A DNA stretch of 64,000 nucleotides from PALSA-1353 sp036267155 (GCA_036267155.1 DATAWP010000066.1:62001-126000), one strand, 5' to 3'. Positions 52,494 to 62,698 are shown, counted from the stretch's first letter. Translations and numbers: made by a program. The notes: a model not told the origin generated them from the sequence alone.

Positions 52494-55400
52494 TCATTTC
52501 TTTTTGATCAACGTGATGATAACGCGCCCCAGGCTCGAATCCGTCACGGGCGAGTAGCGCGGATTGGCAATGTGAATGCGATCGGCCAAGCCTTTCTCGT
52601 TCTGATCGGCCAGCAGAAAATCGCGAACCGCTTGCAGCCTGGCGCGGGCGACGGCCAGACATGCGGCCCGCGTTCGCCCGTCGGCCTGGCGATCGGCTCC
52701 AGGCCTCAGAAGATCGTACGTTCGATCCAGGGCGTTTTCCGTTTCGGCCAATTCGCGGTCGAGGCGTCGCAGACGCTCGATGGCGATGTCGGCCGAGTCG
52801 CCGCCGCCGGAAGCGAGCATCGCCCGCACGTCGCCCGCCGCCTGCCGGCGCGCCGACAGCAGAGCCGCCTTTTGCTGGCCAAGCCGATCCGCCACGGCCA
52901 GCGCATCCGCCGGAGAGGGATTCACCCGCTCCGACATCAGCGCGATGTCATCGCTCCCCAGATCGTGTCGCAGTATCGCATTCAATGAGTCGTTGTCCTT
53001 CATTCGCTGCGCAAGCAAATCCAATTGGTCGATCTCCCGGGGAAACGAATATCCGGGCAAAAACGACACGATGACAGGCGGCTCATGCTGGGCGCCTTTT
53101 TCGTCCAGCCCCAGCAGATTTCCCACCTTCAGTGGAGCCGCCGCCAGCGACGTGCTGATGATGCTCAGCAGCGCCCCCGAGCCCGCGGCCGCGAGTTGAG
53201 CGGTGCTGACGCTGTTTCCGCGGATCGTAAGATTCACCGGAATCGTGATCGAACCATCCTGGTCCTGCAGCGCTGCGATGACCACATCCAGCGGGGCCGG
53301 AAGTTTCAAAGTGCGACGGATCCAACCATTGGCCGGCTCGGAGAGAGACAGGTCGGTCAAGACCAGTTTCGTGCTGGTGTCGATCCCGCCATCGCCCAGA
53401 AAACGAATATCAACATCACCGTCAAACGTGCCCGCCCCCAGCGTTACCTTGTGCAGCGCTGCCAGTGCTTTCAAACTGGTCAATTCAAACCCGCTGACCG
53501 ACGCCTTGGCCCATCCATTGAGCTGCGGATACATCGACACGGCGCCGTTGGCCGTGACCTCGGAAAAAAGCTCGCGCTCGCCGGCGGGGCCCGTGTCTTG
53601 CGCCGGCAGCGCCACCTTGGCGGCGCTGACGTCCACGCTGAACTTCACGGGCTTATCCTCACGCGGCGACAAGTTCGAAATGTCCTGCACCTCCATGTCC
53701 AGACCGTTAATCGGCACAATCAGCGGCGGATCGACGGTGCGGTCTTCCGCCACAAAATCCATTCCACTGACCAGAAGGCGCTCGATCTTGATTTCATTTT
53801 CCGGCGGATCATTTTCCGGCGGATCAGTTGCCGGGGGATCGGCCGCGGGCGCTTTTGCCGGCCCCTGGAGCGATGGCGTCGGCGTTTTGACCTGCGGCGT
53901 AATGACCAGGCCAAGGACATGCAATCCATCATCGCTGCGCCAGACTTTGCCGACGATGTTGTCAACGTCCAGTTCGTGAATGTCCATCCCCGCCATCCGC
54001 GGCGCAATGATGATTCCCTCGGATTGCACATCTCCCAGGCCCGCCAGCACGGGCCCGGCAGGCTCGGCGCGAAAGGCGATGTCCTTCAGCGACACATCCA
54101 TCTTCCCGCCACGGGAAAAATCGAAATTGGCCGGATCGAGCGTGTTCAGTTTTATCGCCAACGATGCGCTGGCATGGAATTGGCCGTCTTTCAATGCGCT
54201 GCCGTCCATTTGCCGCGAGAGACTGGGGTCAATTTCCGTGATTCCCTGGCCATGGATGCCGGTCACCGTCAAATCCACCGCGACGGTCTTGGTTCGGAAA
54301 AATGGCGTTGCGCGGGTTTCCAGATCGAACTGATCGACGATCGGATCGACACGGCCGGTCAGTTCGAGCTGCGTCGGAGGATTCTCTTCCGGATCGCGGC
54401 CGAGCCAAACCAATCGGGCGAGATTGTGAAGCCTGACATTGGAAACGACGATCGGAACGGCCCGCGCTTGCGTTTGATCGCTCACGGTAATTTTGCGGAC
54501 GTTCAAATCCAGCGAATCCAGCGTGACCAGCGGATACTTGTTCAATCGCTGGGCGACGTGAGCCAGATCATTCGCGGGAGGCGTCCCCGGTGGATCGGCC
54601 GCGGGGGACGGGACCGGCAATGGGTCCGATTTTTCGGCAGCTTCCTGCCCGATCCGCAATCCCAGCAGTTCCAGGCCGCGCGAAGTCTTTTGTGCGTTGG
54701 CTTCCAACCCCCGTAGCGACACATCCTCCACCGCGACAACGCTTGCGGCGCTGTCAAGCCTGCCCACGCCTGCGTGAAACGAATCGAATTTCAGATAGGG
54801 CTCTTTTTGCGACGCATCGCGATAATCCAAATTGGCGACGTCGATCTCGACGGACTTTCCCCCGCGCGGGTTGACGGCGGCGGTGGCCAAGATGCCGGCG
54901 CGCAGGCGTCCCCCATGCAGAGCGACCTGAATATTTGGCGGAAGATACGACGTCAATGAGCCCCCGCCGATTCCATCGGCGCTGACTTCCATCCGCAGCG
55001 ATTGTTGATCGGCAGAAGCCGAGACGGTTCCATCCGCGGTGAGCGCATCCAGCGATCCCGCCACATTCGCGTTCAGGCGCAAACTCGCTGCCGGCGCGTC
55101 CGGGGCCGAAGTGAAATCATTCAGCGAAGCATTAATCCTTGCCGTCGTTGCAACGGCAGGTGTCACGGAATGATCGACCCAATCGATCGCGGCATTTTCG
55201 ACGTTCAGCGATTTCACCGTCGCTATTATCGCGGGAGCGGGATCGGCCGACTGCTGCGGCCGACTCGGGGGATCCACCCGCTCCGTCGCCATCGCCGGCT
55301 TTCCGACCAAACGAATGCCGGCGACTTCGACCCTGCCGTCGGCATCGCGAACCGCTCGCGCCCACGGCGAGCGAATTTGAATCGAATCGACCGAAATCCG

Positions 55401-57683
55401 CCCTGACTGCATACGCAGCCCGGCAATTCGCGCAGACTTCAGTGATACCAGCGGCGTATCGCCGTCGCGGTAGTTCACGCTGAACGCCGCCGATGTTGCG
55501 ATCGAGTGGTCATCGCCCGCGGCGGAGACTTGTGCGTTGATCCTGAACTGGCCATCCCGCATGGCCGGCTCGCATCCGGCCTGTTTGAGATACTGGGCCA
55601 ATGGATCGAGGTGAATATCCTCGCCCTTCACATCAATTTCCGACGACACCTCTCGCGGCCGCGATGTCACGGACCCATCCACGTTGATCCGGGCAATTTT
55701 CGGAACGACCAGCCAGGCACGTATTTTCCCCGGCCGTTCTTCTGGAGCGCTGTCGCTCACGTCGAGATTCAGATCGTCCACTTCCACCCCCGCATCCGAA
55801 ATGGTGACATTGGCCGCAGGCGACACGGAGTCATCGTGCAAGCTCAGGTGAATGTCCTTCCAGAGGAACTTGCCGATCCTGATCTTCGGCAAAGCCATCG
55901 ACGGGGGGTCGGAGGCGGCTTCCGCGGAGGTCACGACCGGCGCAGCCGACGGCACTCGCGGCTCGGTTTTGAATCCGAGCACATGCCAGTGGCCCGACGC
56001 ATCGCGCGTTGCGGCCAAATCCGGCCCGGAAAACTCGATGGATTCAGCCCCAATCGCGTCTGCCCGCGGATCGAAACTGATCCCGTTCAGGCTGATGTTA
56101 TCGAATCGGAATCGTTCGACGCCATCGGCCAATTGCATTCCCCTCACGCGCGCATCGGCAGAAAGTTTTCCCTGCTGGTCGATAGCCAGATCGCCATCAG
56201 CCGCGCAGGTGAACGAGCCGTTTTTCCATTCGGATTCCAAACCGGCGGAATCGAGGTATGGCTTGATCGCCGCCGGTGCGATGCCTTCGGCGCTGACGGT
56301 CGCGTTGAAAGTTTTCTCGGCGGCGAAGGGCCGGGCCTGCCCCAAAATGTGCATCACCCGCACCATTCCCGGTGATTCAATCGTTGCCGCGAAATGTACG
56401 GCGGCATCGGCGCGATCCGGAGCGGATACGAGGTTGGCCGCCGAAAGCTCGGGAATACTCAGGCTCAAGTCCACGGGCGGAGAAACGGAGCGGTCATGAA
56501 ATCCAGCGTGAAAATGGCGGAGGGAAAACTCGTCCAACGTCCAGTGGAATGTCGCTCCGGCGACCGCGGCGGGTTGAGGCGCAGGCGGCGGGGCGGGTGG
56601 CTCGGCACGGATGGCCGCCACGGTCGGTGGCGCCAGCTCGATGCCGGCCGCGCCCAGCACGCCTTCGGCGCTTTTCTCCGCGGTGCACCGCACGCCGTCG
56701 ATCTCCAGCTTACCAAGTTTCGCCAGAGCGGTGTTCAGGGCCGTGGCGTTCAGCGAAAGATGATCCATCGCCAGGGCTTCCTTTTCGTCCGCCCTGACGT
56801 ATGCCTGCTGGAGCGAGAGCGCTGCCTCGATGCCATCGGCGGGATTTGGCGCAACCGATGCTTTCAACTCACCGCTCATCGACGCGGAAATGTTGTCAGC
56901 GGTCGCACGAAATCCGACGATTTGCAGATACGGCTGGACCGGCTTGAGGTGTAAGCCGCGCATGAGAACATGCAGCGTGGCGTCCAGTGTTTTGCCGTCG
57001 CCGCGGGATTCGCCGTCGACTTCCAGGGAATCCAGCACCGGGTCGGAGGAAAAATCCAGCTCGAATCGAGTCGGCCGGCCAGGAACGCCGACATCCGACA
57101 AACGCACATCCAGCGCCAGCCGCGCGTCGAGTTCGGGATGGATGAACTCATCATGGAATCTCGCCCGAACGTGTTCGAGGCGGATGGCGTCGATGCGCAG
57201 GGGCGGATTCAAATCGATCGGCTGCGGCGGCGAGTTTGTCGGTGCGGCCGAGACCTTCGGGGCGCCGGAGTTGGGCGACGTGAATTTCGCCAATAGTGGA
57301 AACCGTCCATCCGGCGTTCGCTCGATGGTCAAATCCACACCATCGGCCGCGACGCGATAAACCACCAGCCGGCCTCTGAACAGGTTGAAGAGCGACAGGT
57401 CTCCCTGGCAGTAATCCATGCGAATGACCGGGTCGCCGCCGCCTTCGGGCAGGAATTCGAGATTGTAAATGGCGGCGTCGGCGCCGAGGAGACTCAATTC
57501 GAGCCGATCATATTGGCAAGTAAGTTTGTAGCTGCGGGCGACCTTGTTCAACACCACGGGCAGAACAAGATTCACCGCGACCCTGAGAATCAGAGCGAGG
57601 ACGATGAAGATAATCAGCGCGGCGATGGTTCGCCTTCGCCATCGGCCGGGCCGCTTTTCTTTTTTCTCCTTTGTTTCGGTCAT
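52494..57683 (-). CDS. Giant AsmA-like/DUF748 membrane-anchored protein
   Basis: About 1729 residues. It has a basic start (KEKRPGRWRRR), one membrane helix (about 19-43) and then a very long exported part. That part repeats beta-strand units of the type LRIDAIRLEHVRARFHDE, KIRIGKFLWKDIHLSLHDDS and SLNVENAAIDWVDHSVTPA. The pattern IDxxxLxxxxxxFxDxSxxPP is characteristic of DUF748 proteins of the AsmA-like group, some of which carry lipids across the envelope as long beta-grooves. The C-terminal 250 residues are helical and end RVIITLIKKK. Its start overlaps the stop of the lipoprotein gene by four bases, so both probably form one envelope system. Confidence 0.82.
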   Translation of the reverse strand: MTETKEKKEKRPGRWRRRTIAALIIFIVLALILRVAVNLVLPVVLNKVARSYKLTCQYDRLELSLLGADAAIYNLEFLPEGGGDPVIRMDYCQGDLSLFNLFRGRLVVYRVAADGVDLTIERTPDGRFPLLAKFTSPNSGAPKVSAAPTNSPPQPIDLNPPLRIDAIRLEHVRARFHDEFIHPELDARLALDVRLSDVGVPGRPTRFELDFSSDPVLDSLEVDGESRGDGKTLDATLHVLMRGLHLKPVQPYLQIVGFRATADNISASMSGELKASVAPNPADGIEAALSLQQAYVRADEKEALAMDHLSLNATALNTALAKLGKLEIDGVRCTAEKSAEGVLGAAGIELAPPTVAAIRAEPPAPPPAPQPAAVAGATFHWTLDEFSLRHFHAGFHDRSVSPPVDLSLSIPELSAANLVSAPDRADAAVHFAATIESPGMVRVMHILGQARPFAAEKTFNATVSAEGIAPAAIKPYLDSAGLESEWKNGSFTCAADGDLAIDQQGKLSADARVRGMQLADGVERFRFDNISLNGISFDPRADAIGAESIEFSGPDLAATRDASGHWHVLGFKTEPRVPSAAPVVTSAEAASDPPSMALPKIRIGKFLWKDIHLSLHDDSVSPAANVTISDAGVEVDDLNLDVSDSAPEERPGKIRAWLVVPKIARINVDGSVTSRPREVSSEIDVKGEDIHLDPLAQYLKQAGCEPAMRDGQFRINAQVSAAGDDHSIATSAAFSVNYRDGDTPLVSLKSARIAGLRMQSGRISVDSIQIRSPWARAVRDADGRVEVAGIRLVGKPAMATERVDPPSRPQQSADPAPAIIATVKSLNVENAAIDWVDHSVTPAVATTARINASLNDFTSAPDAPAASLRLNANVAGSLDALTADGTVSASADQQSLRMEVSADGIGGGSLTSYLPPNIQVALHGGRLRAGILATAAVNPRGGKSVEIDVANLDYRDASQKEPYLKFDSFHAGVGRLDSAASVVAVEDVSLRGLEANAQKTSRGLELLGLRIGQEAAEKSDPLPVPSPAADPPGTPPANDLAHVAQRLNKYPLVTLDSLDLNVRKITVSDQTQARAVPIVVSNVRLHNLARLVWLGRDPEENPPTQLELTGRVDPIVDQFDLETRATPFFRTKTVAVDLTVTGIHGQGITEIDPSLSRQMDGSALKDGQFHASASLAIKLNTLDPANFDFSRGGKMDVSLKDIAFRAEPAGPVLAGLGDVQSEGIIIAPRMAGMDIHELDVDNIVGKVWRSDDGLHVLGLVITPQVKTPTPSLQGPAKAPAADPPATDPPENDPPENEIKIERLLVSGMDFVAEDRTVDPPLIVPINGLDMEVQDISNLSPREDKPVKFSVDVSAAKVALPAQDTGPAGERELFSEVTANGAVSMYPQLNGWAKASVSGFELTSLKALAALHKVTLGAGTFDGDVDIRFLGDGGIDTSTKLVLTDLSLSEPANGWIRRTLKLPAPLDVVIAALQDQDGSITIPVNLTIRGNSVSTAQLAAAGSGALLSIISTSLAAAPLKVGNLLGLDEKGAQHEPPVIVSFLPGYSFPREIDQLDLLAQRMKDNDSLNAILRHDLGSDDIALMSERVNPSPADALAVADRLGQQKAALLSARRQAAGDVRAMLASGGGDSADIAIERLRRLDRELAETENALDRTYDLLRPGADRQADGRTRAACLAVARARLQAVRDFLLADQNEKGLADRIHIANPRYSPVTDSSLGRVIITLIKKK

Positions 57684-59146
57684 GGGGCGCCCCCGGCGGT
57701 CGGGGCCGTCGTTGGGGGGGCCGACAACGCCCGGTCCAGCGCCAACCGCCGCTGTTTTGGCGACGCCATCGGATCGTACCCAGCCGGAGCCAGCCCGCGC
57801 GCCGTCAGCCACGCCAGCGCCCGCACGCGCTGTGCGGGCGAAGGGTCTTGCAGATAAATGAAATTCTCTTCGACCAGCCGCCGCTGCAGATCCGCCCGGC
57901 TCGTGACGCCGTGCATCAATTCATCGACCGAGGCCGCGTGACGCCCCGACTCCCCCAGGTGCAGCGTGAGAACCTCGAACAGTTCATCGGGCAACTGTGC
58001 CTTGGCCAGCAACGGCCGCAGCGAATCGATCGCGCATCGATCCAGGACCCACGAAAATCCGGGCAAATCTTCCTCCTGCAGTGCGCCGCGGCCCTGGCGC
58101 TCGATTTGGTACGCCATGGTCGCCAGCACGGAATCATCCGCGACCATCGCGACATCCGCGCAGATGCTGGCGCCGCTCCGGTCGGCGAGAAAAACCAGGC
58201 TCGCTCGGCGGCGGCCAGGATCGGACAGCGAATCCATCACCTCATCCAGTCCCGCCGACCACGCCGCGGGCGGTTGTCCGATTCCACTGGTTCCCTGCAA
58301 ATCCTTTTGGCACTGCGCGATCGCATCCTGAAATGCGGGGTCGGCGCCGGCATTCCCGATGGTGACGACCGCCGCGACCGCCTGGGTTCCGCCGGTGCTG
58401 AATTCGAAGGGGATAATCACAAGGAAGGTCGTCGGACGGTTTTTGATCGCATGATCCAGCACGGCCGTCTCGCGCTCAAATACCAACGGCTCGGACGAGG
58501 CCGCCGATGCGATTGCGTTGTCCGGGGCCGGAGCGCGAAAATCCTCGATCGCAATCGCGATCTGCAATTTACCGGATTGCCCGGACTCCGGCGCGGCGGC
58601 CGGGCGGCAAACATCGATCTCCACCCGGCGATGCCGGGGATCGCCGAGGGATTCGTCGCCGATTCCGTTAATGTCCAGAAGCTGCAGCGAAGCCGTGACG
58701 CCCCGCGGCAGGGCGGCGCGCGAATCGGCCAGAAGGACCGTGCGACCGCGATTGGCGGAGGCGAGGATCGATTTCCCGGCATTGCCGTCGGCCCACTCGA
58801 TTCGGCTGGAGGCAGTCAGCGTGCCCGACGGCAGCACCCCCAGACCGCCGCGCGTTGCCGTGATGATCTTCGCCTGAGTTCCCACGAGCGACATTGATCG
58901 CGCTTCCATTCGCTCAAGCGCAAACCAACTCGCCCGGACATCCCAAACATCGGTCAGGGAGACCTTGGCTGCATCGGCATTTTGGGGACCGGAAAGCGGC
59001 GTGCCGACGAAATAAGTCACGCGCGCCCGCACCGCCGGCGCTTCCAGCGGCGGTACGGCTGCAGGATGCGATACGCAACCCGCGAGCAAGATCGCCGTCC
59101 AGAACGTCGCAATGGAAACTGAACCGCCCTTCACTGATGACTCCAA
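57680..59146 (-). CDS. Lipoprotein coupled to the DUF748 protein
   Basis: 488 residues with a lipoprotein signal (ATFWTAILLAGC; Cys24). The mature part starts with beta segments (VRARVTYFVGTPLSG). It contains a middle domain with VEIDVCRPAAAPES and FLVIIPFEFSTGG, and a helical C-terminal half (DELFEVLTLHLGESG, QRVRALAWLTARGLAPAGYD). No family was recognised. The stop overlaps the start of the DUF748 gene (ATGA, 57680-57683), implying a stoichiometric partnership, perhaps as an outer-membrane component. Confidence 0.75.
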   Translation of the reverse strand: MESSVKGGSVSIATFWTAILLAGCVSHPAAVPPLEAPAVRARVTYFVGTPLSGPQNADAAKVSLTDVWDVRASWFALERMEARSMSLVGTQAKIITATRGGLGVLPSGTLTASSRIEWADGNAGKSILASANRGRTVLLADSRAALPRGVTASLQLLDINGIGDESLGDPRHRRVEIDVCRPAAAPESGQSGKLQIAIAIEDFRAPAPDNAIASAASSEPLVFERETAVLDHAIKNRPTTFLVIIPFEFSTGGTQAVAAVVTIGNAGADPAFQDAIAQCQKDLQGTSGIGQPPAAWSAGLDEVMDSLSDPGRRRASLVFLADRSGASICADVAMVADDSVLATMAYQIERQGRGALQEEDLPGFSWVLDRCAIDSLRPLLAKAQLPDELFEVLTLHLGESGRHAASVDELMHGVTSRADLQRRLVEENFIYLQDPSPAQRVRALAWLTARGLAPAGYDPMASPKQRRLALDRALSAPPTTAPTAGGAP

Positions 59147-59308
59147 TCAGGGTCATATCTTAGACTCTTGCGGCGCGAGAGGGAAAATTTTTTCGGTTTT
59201 GATGCCCGGGTCGGCCAGGTCGCATGCATCGAAAACCGCGGGCCGGCAATTCCGCGGCTTTGAGTTGAAAGAATATCTTCGGTAGGGTTTGATTGGAGCG
59301 TATCCGGT

Positions 59309-60091
59309 ATGTTTGACGAGCCCAACGAAAGTCCATCAGAGCATCCGCTTGAACCGAAGGATCGTGCGCGCGAGAAGTCCGACGAGCTTCGCATGCACGC
59401 GGAACTTGCCGCGGTGTTTGAAGGACACAGGAAGTTCGACGCCCAGATTCGCGGCGGACTTGATTTTCAAGTTGCCCGCGACATCCAGCGAAGCTTCGGG
59501 CGGCTGGAGAAATCGAAGCCGGTTGACAGTCCGATCTTGCCCGAGACAACCGCCGTCGAAGCGGCCGGTTTGCTGAACTTCCCGAAAACACTTGGCCTGT
59601 CCACCAACGACTATCACATCCATCGCCGCCCCGGCGAAGTGATGATCTTCCGCTGGCTGTACGGAATTCAGGTCGAAACATTTTACGAGCGGATTCAAGC
59701 TCACTTCGATGCCGCTCTGAACGGGTACAGGCAAGAAGAGCGGGCCAACGAATGGAAGCAGGACCCCCAAATGCTTGCGTATCTCGCTGCGCTTGATGCG
59801 GTGGAGGTGCGGATGGCCGACCGGTATCTCCGCGATGCGGTGCGTCAGCACAATATCTTCGTGCTTTCGACGCAGACGGCGGACGAGATCAACATTGCGT
59901 ATCTGGCCGACTACGTCATGGGACTCTCCGCCGCCGATATCGTTGGCCCCGCGTCGGCCCCGCCGGACGACCCAACCGAGCGGGATTTAGCCTGGTTTTT
60001 TAAGCTCTTCTCGCTTCGCGGAATCGGTGAGGGAATCGAGCAGATGTGCTTCTTCAGCTTCCTGCAAAAATCGAACGACGCGCTCGACTGA
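59309..60091 (+). CDS. Hypothetical cytoplasmic protein (260 aa)
   Basis: A soluble, mostly helical, acidic protein: KSDELRMHAELAAVFEGHRK, GLDFQVARDIQRSFGRLEK, NDYHIHRRPGEVMIFRWLYG, and a C-terminal DLAWFFKLFSLRGIGEGIEQ. No signal peptide or known catalytic motif. The gene is divergent from the lipoprotein/DUF748 pair, sharing a 160-bp spacer. Family not recognised; codon use is like the neighbours. Confidence 0.65.
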   Translation: MFDEPNESPSEHPLEPKDRAREKSDELRMHAELAAVFEGHRKFDAQIRGGLDFQVARDIQRSFGRLEKSKPVDSPILPETTAVEAAGLLNFPKTLGLSTNDYHIHRRPGEVMIFRWLYGIQVETFYERIQAHFDAALNGYRQEERANEWKQDPQMLAYLAALDAVEVRMADRYLRDAVRQHNIFVLSTQTADEINIAYLADYVMGLSAADIVGPASAPPDDPTERDLAWFFKLFSLRGIGEGIEQMCFFSFLQKSNDALD

Positions 60092-60344
60092 ACTCGCCGA
60101 AGTCCGCCGTACCATCCGGTTTTCTCTGATAGGAGAAAGGGTCAGTTTGAGTAAACAGATGTGTAAATGTCTGATTGAGAGCGCATGGCGGCACCGTGAC
60201 TATCCCGGTTTGCACGTTCGCAAGCTCGTGACCGCGAGGTATGCTCATCGTTGTACATTTGTGTCCGCCGCAACTGAACGCATCGTTGCTTGCCGTCAGG
60301 TGCGGTTCGACGATCGGTGGGTGTATCTCACGTAGGGTCGGTCC

Positions 60345-61517
60345 ATGTCATTCAGTAACCATCGCTCGGCTTCGATTTTCTGTCTCAGGATTGGGCTTGG
60401 CATTTCTCTTTCCGCGCTGATGCTGCAAAGCGGATGTGAGAGGACCGCCGGCCCCGCATCGAGCAATTATGATGAGCCGACTTCGGCGGATGCTGCCGCG
60501 ATCGATGAGTATCAGCCGCCGCCTCCCGAGGTCTTAACCGCTTACGAAACCGATCTGAATCCCTATGGTTCCTGGGTCGCGGTCAGCGGATACGGCCAAT
60601 GCTGGGCGCCGAGCAATCGTCCGGCGGGATGGGAACCATACACGGTCGGCTACTGGGCGGATACCGATTACGGCTGGAGTTGGGTGGCGGTGGGCGATGA
60701 GGCCCAATGGGGCGATGTGACCTATCACTACGGCCGCTGGTACAACGCGCCGTCGGCAGGCTGGGTGTGGATTCCCGGCACGACTTGGGCGCCGGCGTGG
60801 GTCGCCTGGCGCGAAGGCGGCGGATACTGCGGATGGGCGCCGCTGCCGCCACAGGCGGGATTCGGAGTGCAATTCTCCGCCGCCGTTGTCGATCGCTACG
60901 TGCCCGCCAACCAATACGTTTATTGCGACGAACGTTATGTTACCAGCGGGCGTGTCGATCAGCACATCGTCCGCAATGACGTGGCGATCATCAACAAGAC
61001 GGCCAACATCACGAATATCACCTACGTCAACAATCACGTGGTCAACCAGGGTATGCCGGCGTCTAACGTAGCGCGGGCCACGGGACACTCGGTGAAACGC
61101 GTCTCACTGTCCACGGCGGCAACGCCGGCCGAAGCCCATCGCCTGACGGCGGCGGGTAAGCCGGTCATGTATGCGCCGCCAGTCGTTCAGCACGCCGAGA
61201 AGCAGCGCGTCTCCAAAGCCAAAACGCCGGCGGTTGTGCAGAACAGGCAGATTCCCGCCAAGGCTGACAATGGAGTCGCGCAAACGAAGGAGCAGAGGCA
61301 GATAAATGCAAGCCCGGCCCCGGCGGTGAAAGCCAAAGGAGAACGGGAGCAAACCGCCGCCGAGCCGAAAGAGAAGCACGGGGATGCCGCCGCACCAAAA
61401 GCGCAGGAGTCGCCGAAGGAGGCCGCCCCCAAGGCCAAAGATGATCACGCGGCCGCCGAGAAAGCCAAGGCGCCAGCCGCCAAGAAGCCTGAGCACAAAC
61501 CTTCGGATGATAAGTGA
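60345..61517 (+). CDS. DUF6600-type envelope lipoprotein with Lys/Ala-rich tail
   Basis: 390 residues. The signal (CLRIGLGISLSALMLQSGC) has Cys31 as a likely lipidation site. The Trp/Tyr-rich domain at about 60-215 is typical of DUF6600: LNPYGSWVAVSGYGQCWAP, YTVGYWADTDYGWSWV, YGRWYNAPSAGWVWIPG, WAPAWVAWREGGGYCGWAPL. The last 150 residues are low-complexity Ala/Lys/Glu/Pro, probably spanning or binding the wall. The molecular function of DUF6600 is unknown. Single gene. Confidence 0.8.
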   Translation: MSFSNHRSASIFCLRIGLGISLSALMLQSGCERTAGPASSNYDEPTSADAAAIDEYQPPPPEVLTAYETDLNPYGSWVAVSGYGQCWAPSNRPAGWEPYTVGYWADTDYGWSWVAVGDEAQWGDVTYHYGRWYNAPSAGWVWIPGTTWAPAWVAWREGGGYCGWAPLPPQAGFGVQFSAAVVDRYVPANQYVYCDERYVTSGRVDQHIVRNDVAIINKTANITNITYVNNHVVNQGMPASNVARATGHSVKRVSLSTAATPAEAHRLTAAGKPVMYAPPVVQHAEKQRVSKAKTPAVVQNRQIPAKADNGVAQTKEQRQINASPAPAVKAKGEREQTAAEPKEKHGDAAAPKAQESPKEAAPKAKDDHAAAEKAKAPAAKKPEHKPSDDK

Positions 61518-61760
61518 GATCGGATCGGTAATTCATTCACCGACGAACCGGGGCGCCCCGTCGCAGGACCGCGCGGAGCCGGGACGCGCCTTGAGTGCAG
61601 CATCGCTGCCCACCAGCGCTTCTCTATCACCCGCGGGAGGACGACTGCGGCCGATTGATCCGGGTGCGGCGACTTGACCTTATCAACCTCCCTCATAATC
61701 GGCTCGATGAACTCTCGATACGGTCCGATCCGAAGAGAACGCCCAATTTGAAGCCGCCGC
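61510..61760 (-). pseudogene. Remnant of an APC amino-acid permease C-terminus
   Basis: In one minus-strand frame: LRIGPYREFIEPIMREVDKV, then PDQSAAVVLPRVIEKRWWAAMLHSRR and ELPIRSHL. This matches the soluble tail of APC amino-acid permeases (YR-x-PI-x-x-V, VVLPxFVxxxWWxxLLHxxxA). No membrane part or start exists: upstream sequence runs into the FNT gene. It overlaps the end of the DUF6600 gene slightly. Together with the rest of 61518-61849 this gap holds no intact gene. Confidence 0.55.
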
Positions 61761-61849
61761 ACCGCGGGCCGTTTTGACGTTGCGGAAGTCTCGCGGGAAG
61801 AACTAATCTGGTCGGTCGCGGCGTCTACCCCGGACCGTTGAAAAAGTGA

Positions 61850-62698
61850 ATGGGTCACACGATGACTTCTGACCTGCAGCCCAGCGCGGGTGAGCAAGAA
61901 CCCTCGGCGCCAAAACGAGCCCCCAAGGAAATCCTGCAAAGCGAGATTCACGAGGGACTTGAGGTTTTGCACCGATCGACGGGCGGATTATTCATGTCCG
62001 GGCTGTCCGCGGGGTTGGACCTGGGTTTCAGCGTATTGTTGATGGCGGTGATGTGGACGCAGACCCACGGCCGGCTGCCCGAGCCGGTTGTGCACATCCT
62101 CATCGCCAACATGTACGCGGTCGGATTCGTTTTTGTTGTCCTGGGGCGATCCGAATTATTTACCGAACAAACGACCCTGGCGGTCCTGCCGGTCCTGAAT
62201 CGCAATGCTTCATTGGCTTCGCTCCTGCGACTGTGGATTGTGGTCTATGTCGCCAATCTGATCGGCGGGGCGATCTTTGCCAAGCTCGTCACCGTGGCCG
62301 GTCCAGCGCTGGGAGACATCGCACCCGCGGCGTTCGGTCATATTGCCCACGAGGCCGTCGATCACGGCAGCAATGCGATCTTCATCAGCGCCGTTCTCGC
62401 CGGGTGGTTGATGGGATTGCTTTCATGGCTCGTGGCTGCCGGCCGCGACACGATCAGTCAGATCGTCATCGTCTGGCTGGTTGCCGCATCGATCGGCTTT
62501 GCCGGACTGCATCACGCCGTGGCCGGGTCGATCGAAATCCTCGCCGGCGTCTTCGCGCATCAGGGAGTCAGCTTGCCCGACGCCGTTCGCGTCATCTCCT
62601 TCACGACGCTGGGAAACATCGTCGGCGGAGTGGTGTTTGTAGCGGTCATCAAATACGGCCACGCGAAACCCACCGCCGGAGAAGAAGATTTGACGTAA
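61850..62698 (+). CDS. Formate/nitrite transporter (FNT) family channel
   Basis: 282 residues with six membrane helices after a 35-residue soluble start. Typical pieces are GLFMSGLSAGLDLGFSVLLM, NMYAVGFVFVVLGRSELFTE (with the FNT loop), GAIFAKLVTVAGP, NAIFISAVLAGWLMGLLSWL, HHAVAGSIEILAGVFAHQG and TTLGNIVGGVVFVAVIKYG. It resembles the YfdC-like branch more than FocA or NirC. ATG 61850 or 61862 are both possible. The transported anion is not known. Confidence 0.9.
   Translation: MGHTMTSDLQPSAGEQEPSAPKRAPKEILQSEIHEGLEVLHRSTGGLFMSGLSAGLDLGFSVLLMAVMWTQTHGRLPEPVVHILIANMYAVGFVFVVLGRSELFTEQTTLAVLPVLNRNASLASLLRLWIVVYVANLIGGAIFAKLVTVAGPALGDIAPAAFGHIAHEAVDHGSNAIFISAVLAGWLMGLLSWLVAAGRDTISQIVIVWLVAASIGFAGLHHAVAGSIEILAGVFAHQGVSLPDAVRVISFTTLGNIVGGVVFVAVIKYGHAKPTAGEEDLT

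Noticed and set aside
60027..60335. Plus-strand open frame between the 260-aa protein and the DUF6600 gene
   Set aside because: Overlaps the upstream gene out of frame, has no ribosome site and a basic Arg/Cys-rich composition typical of non-coding GC-rich DNA.
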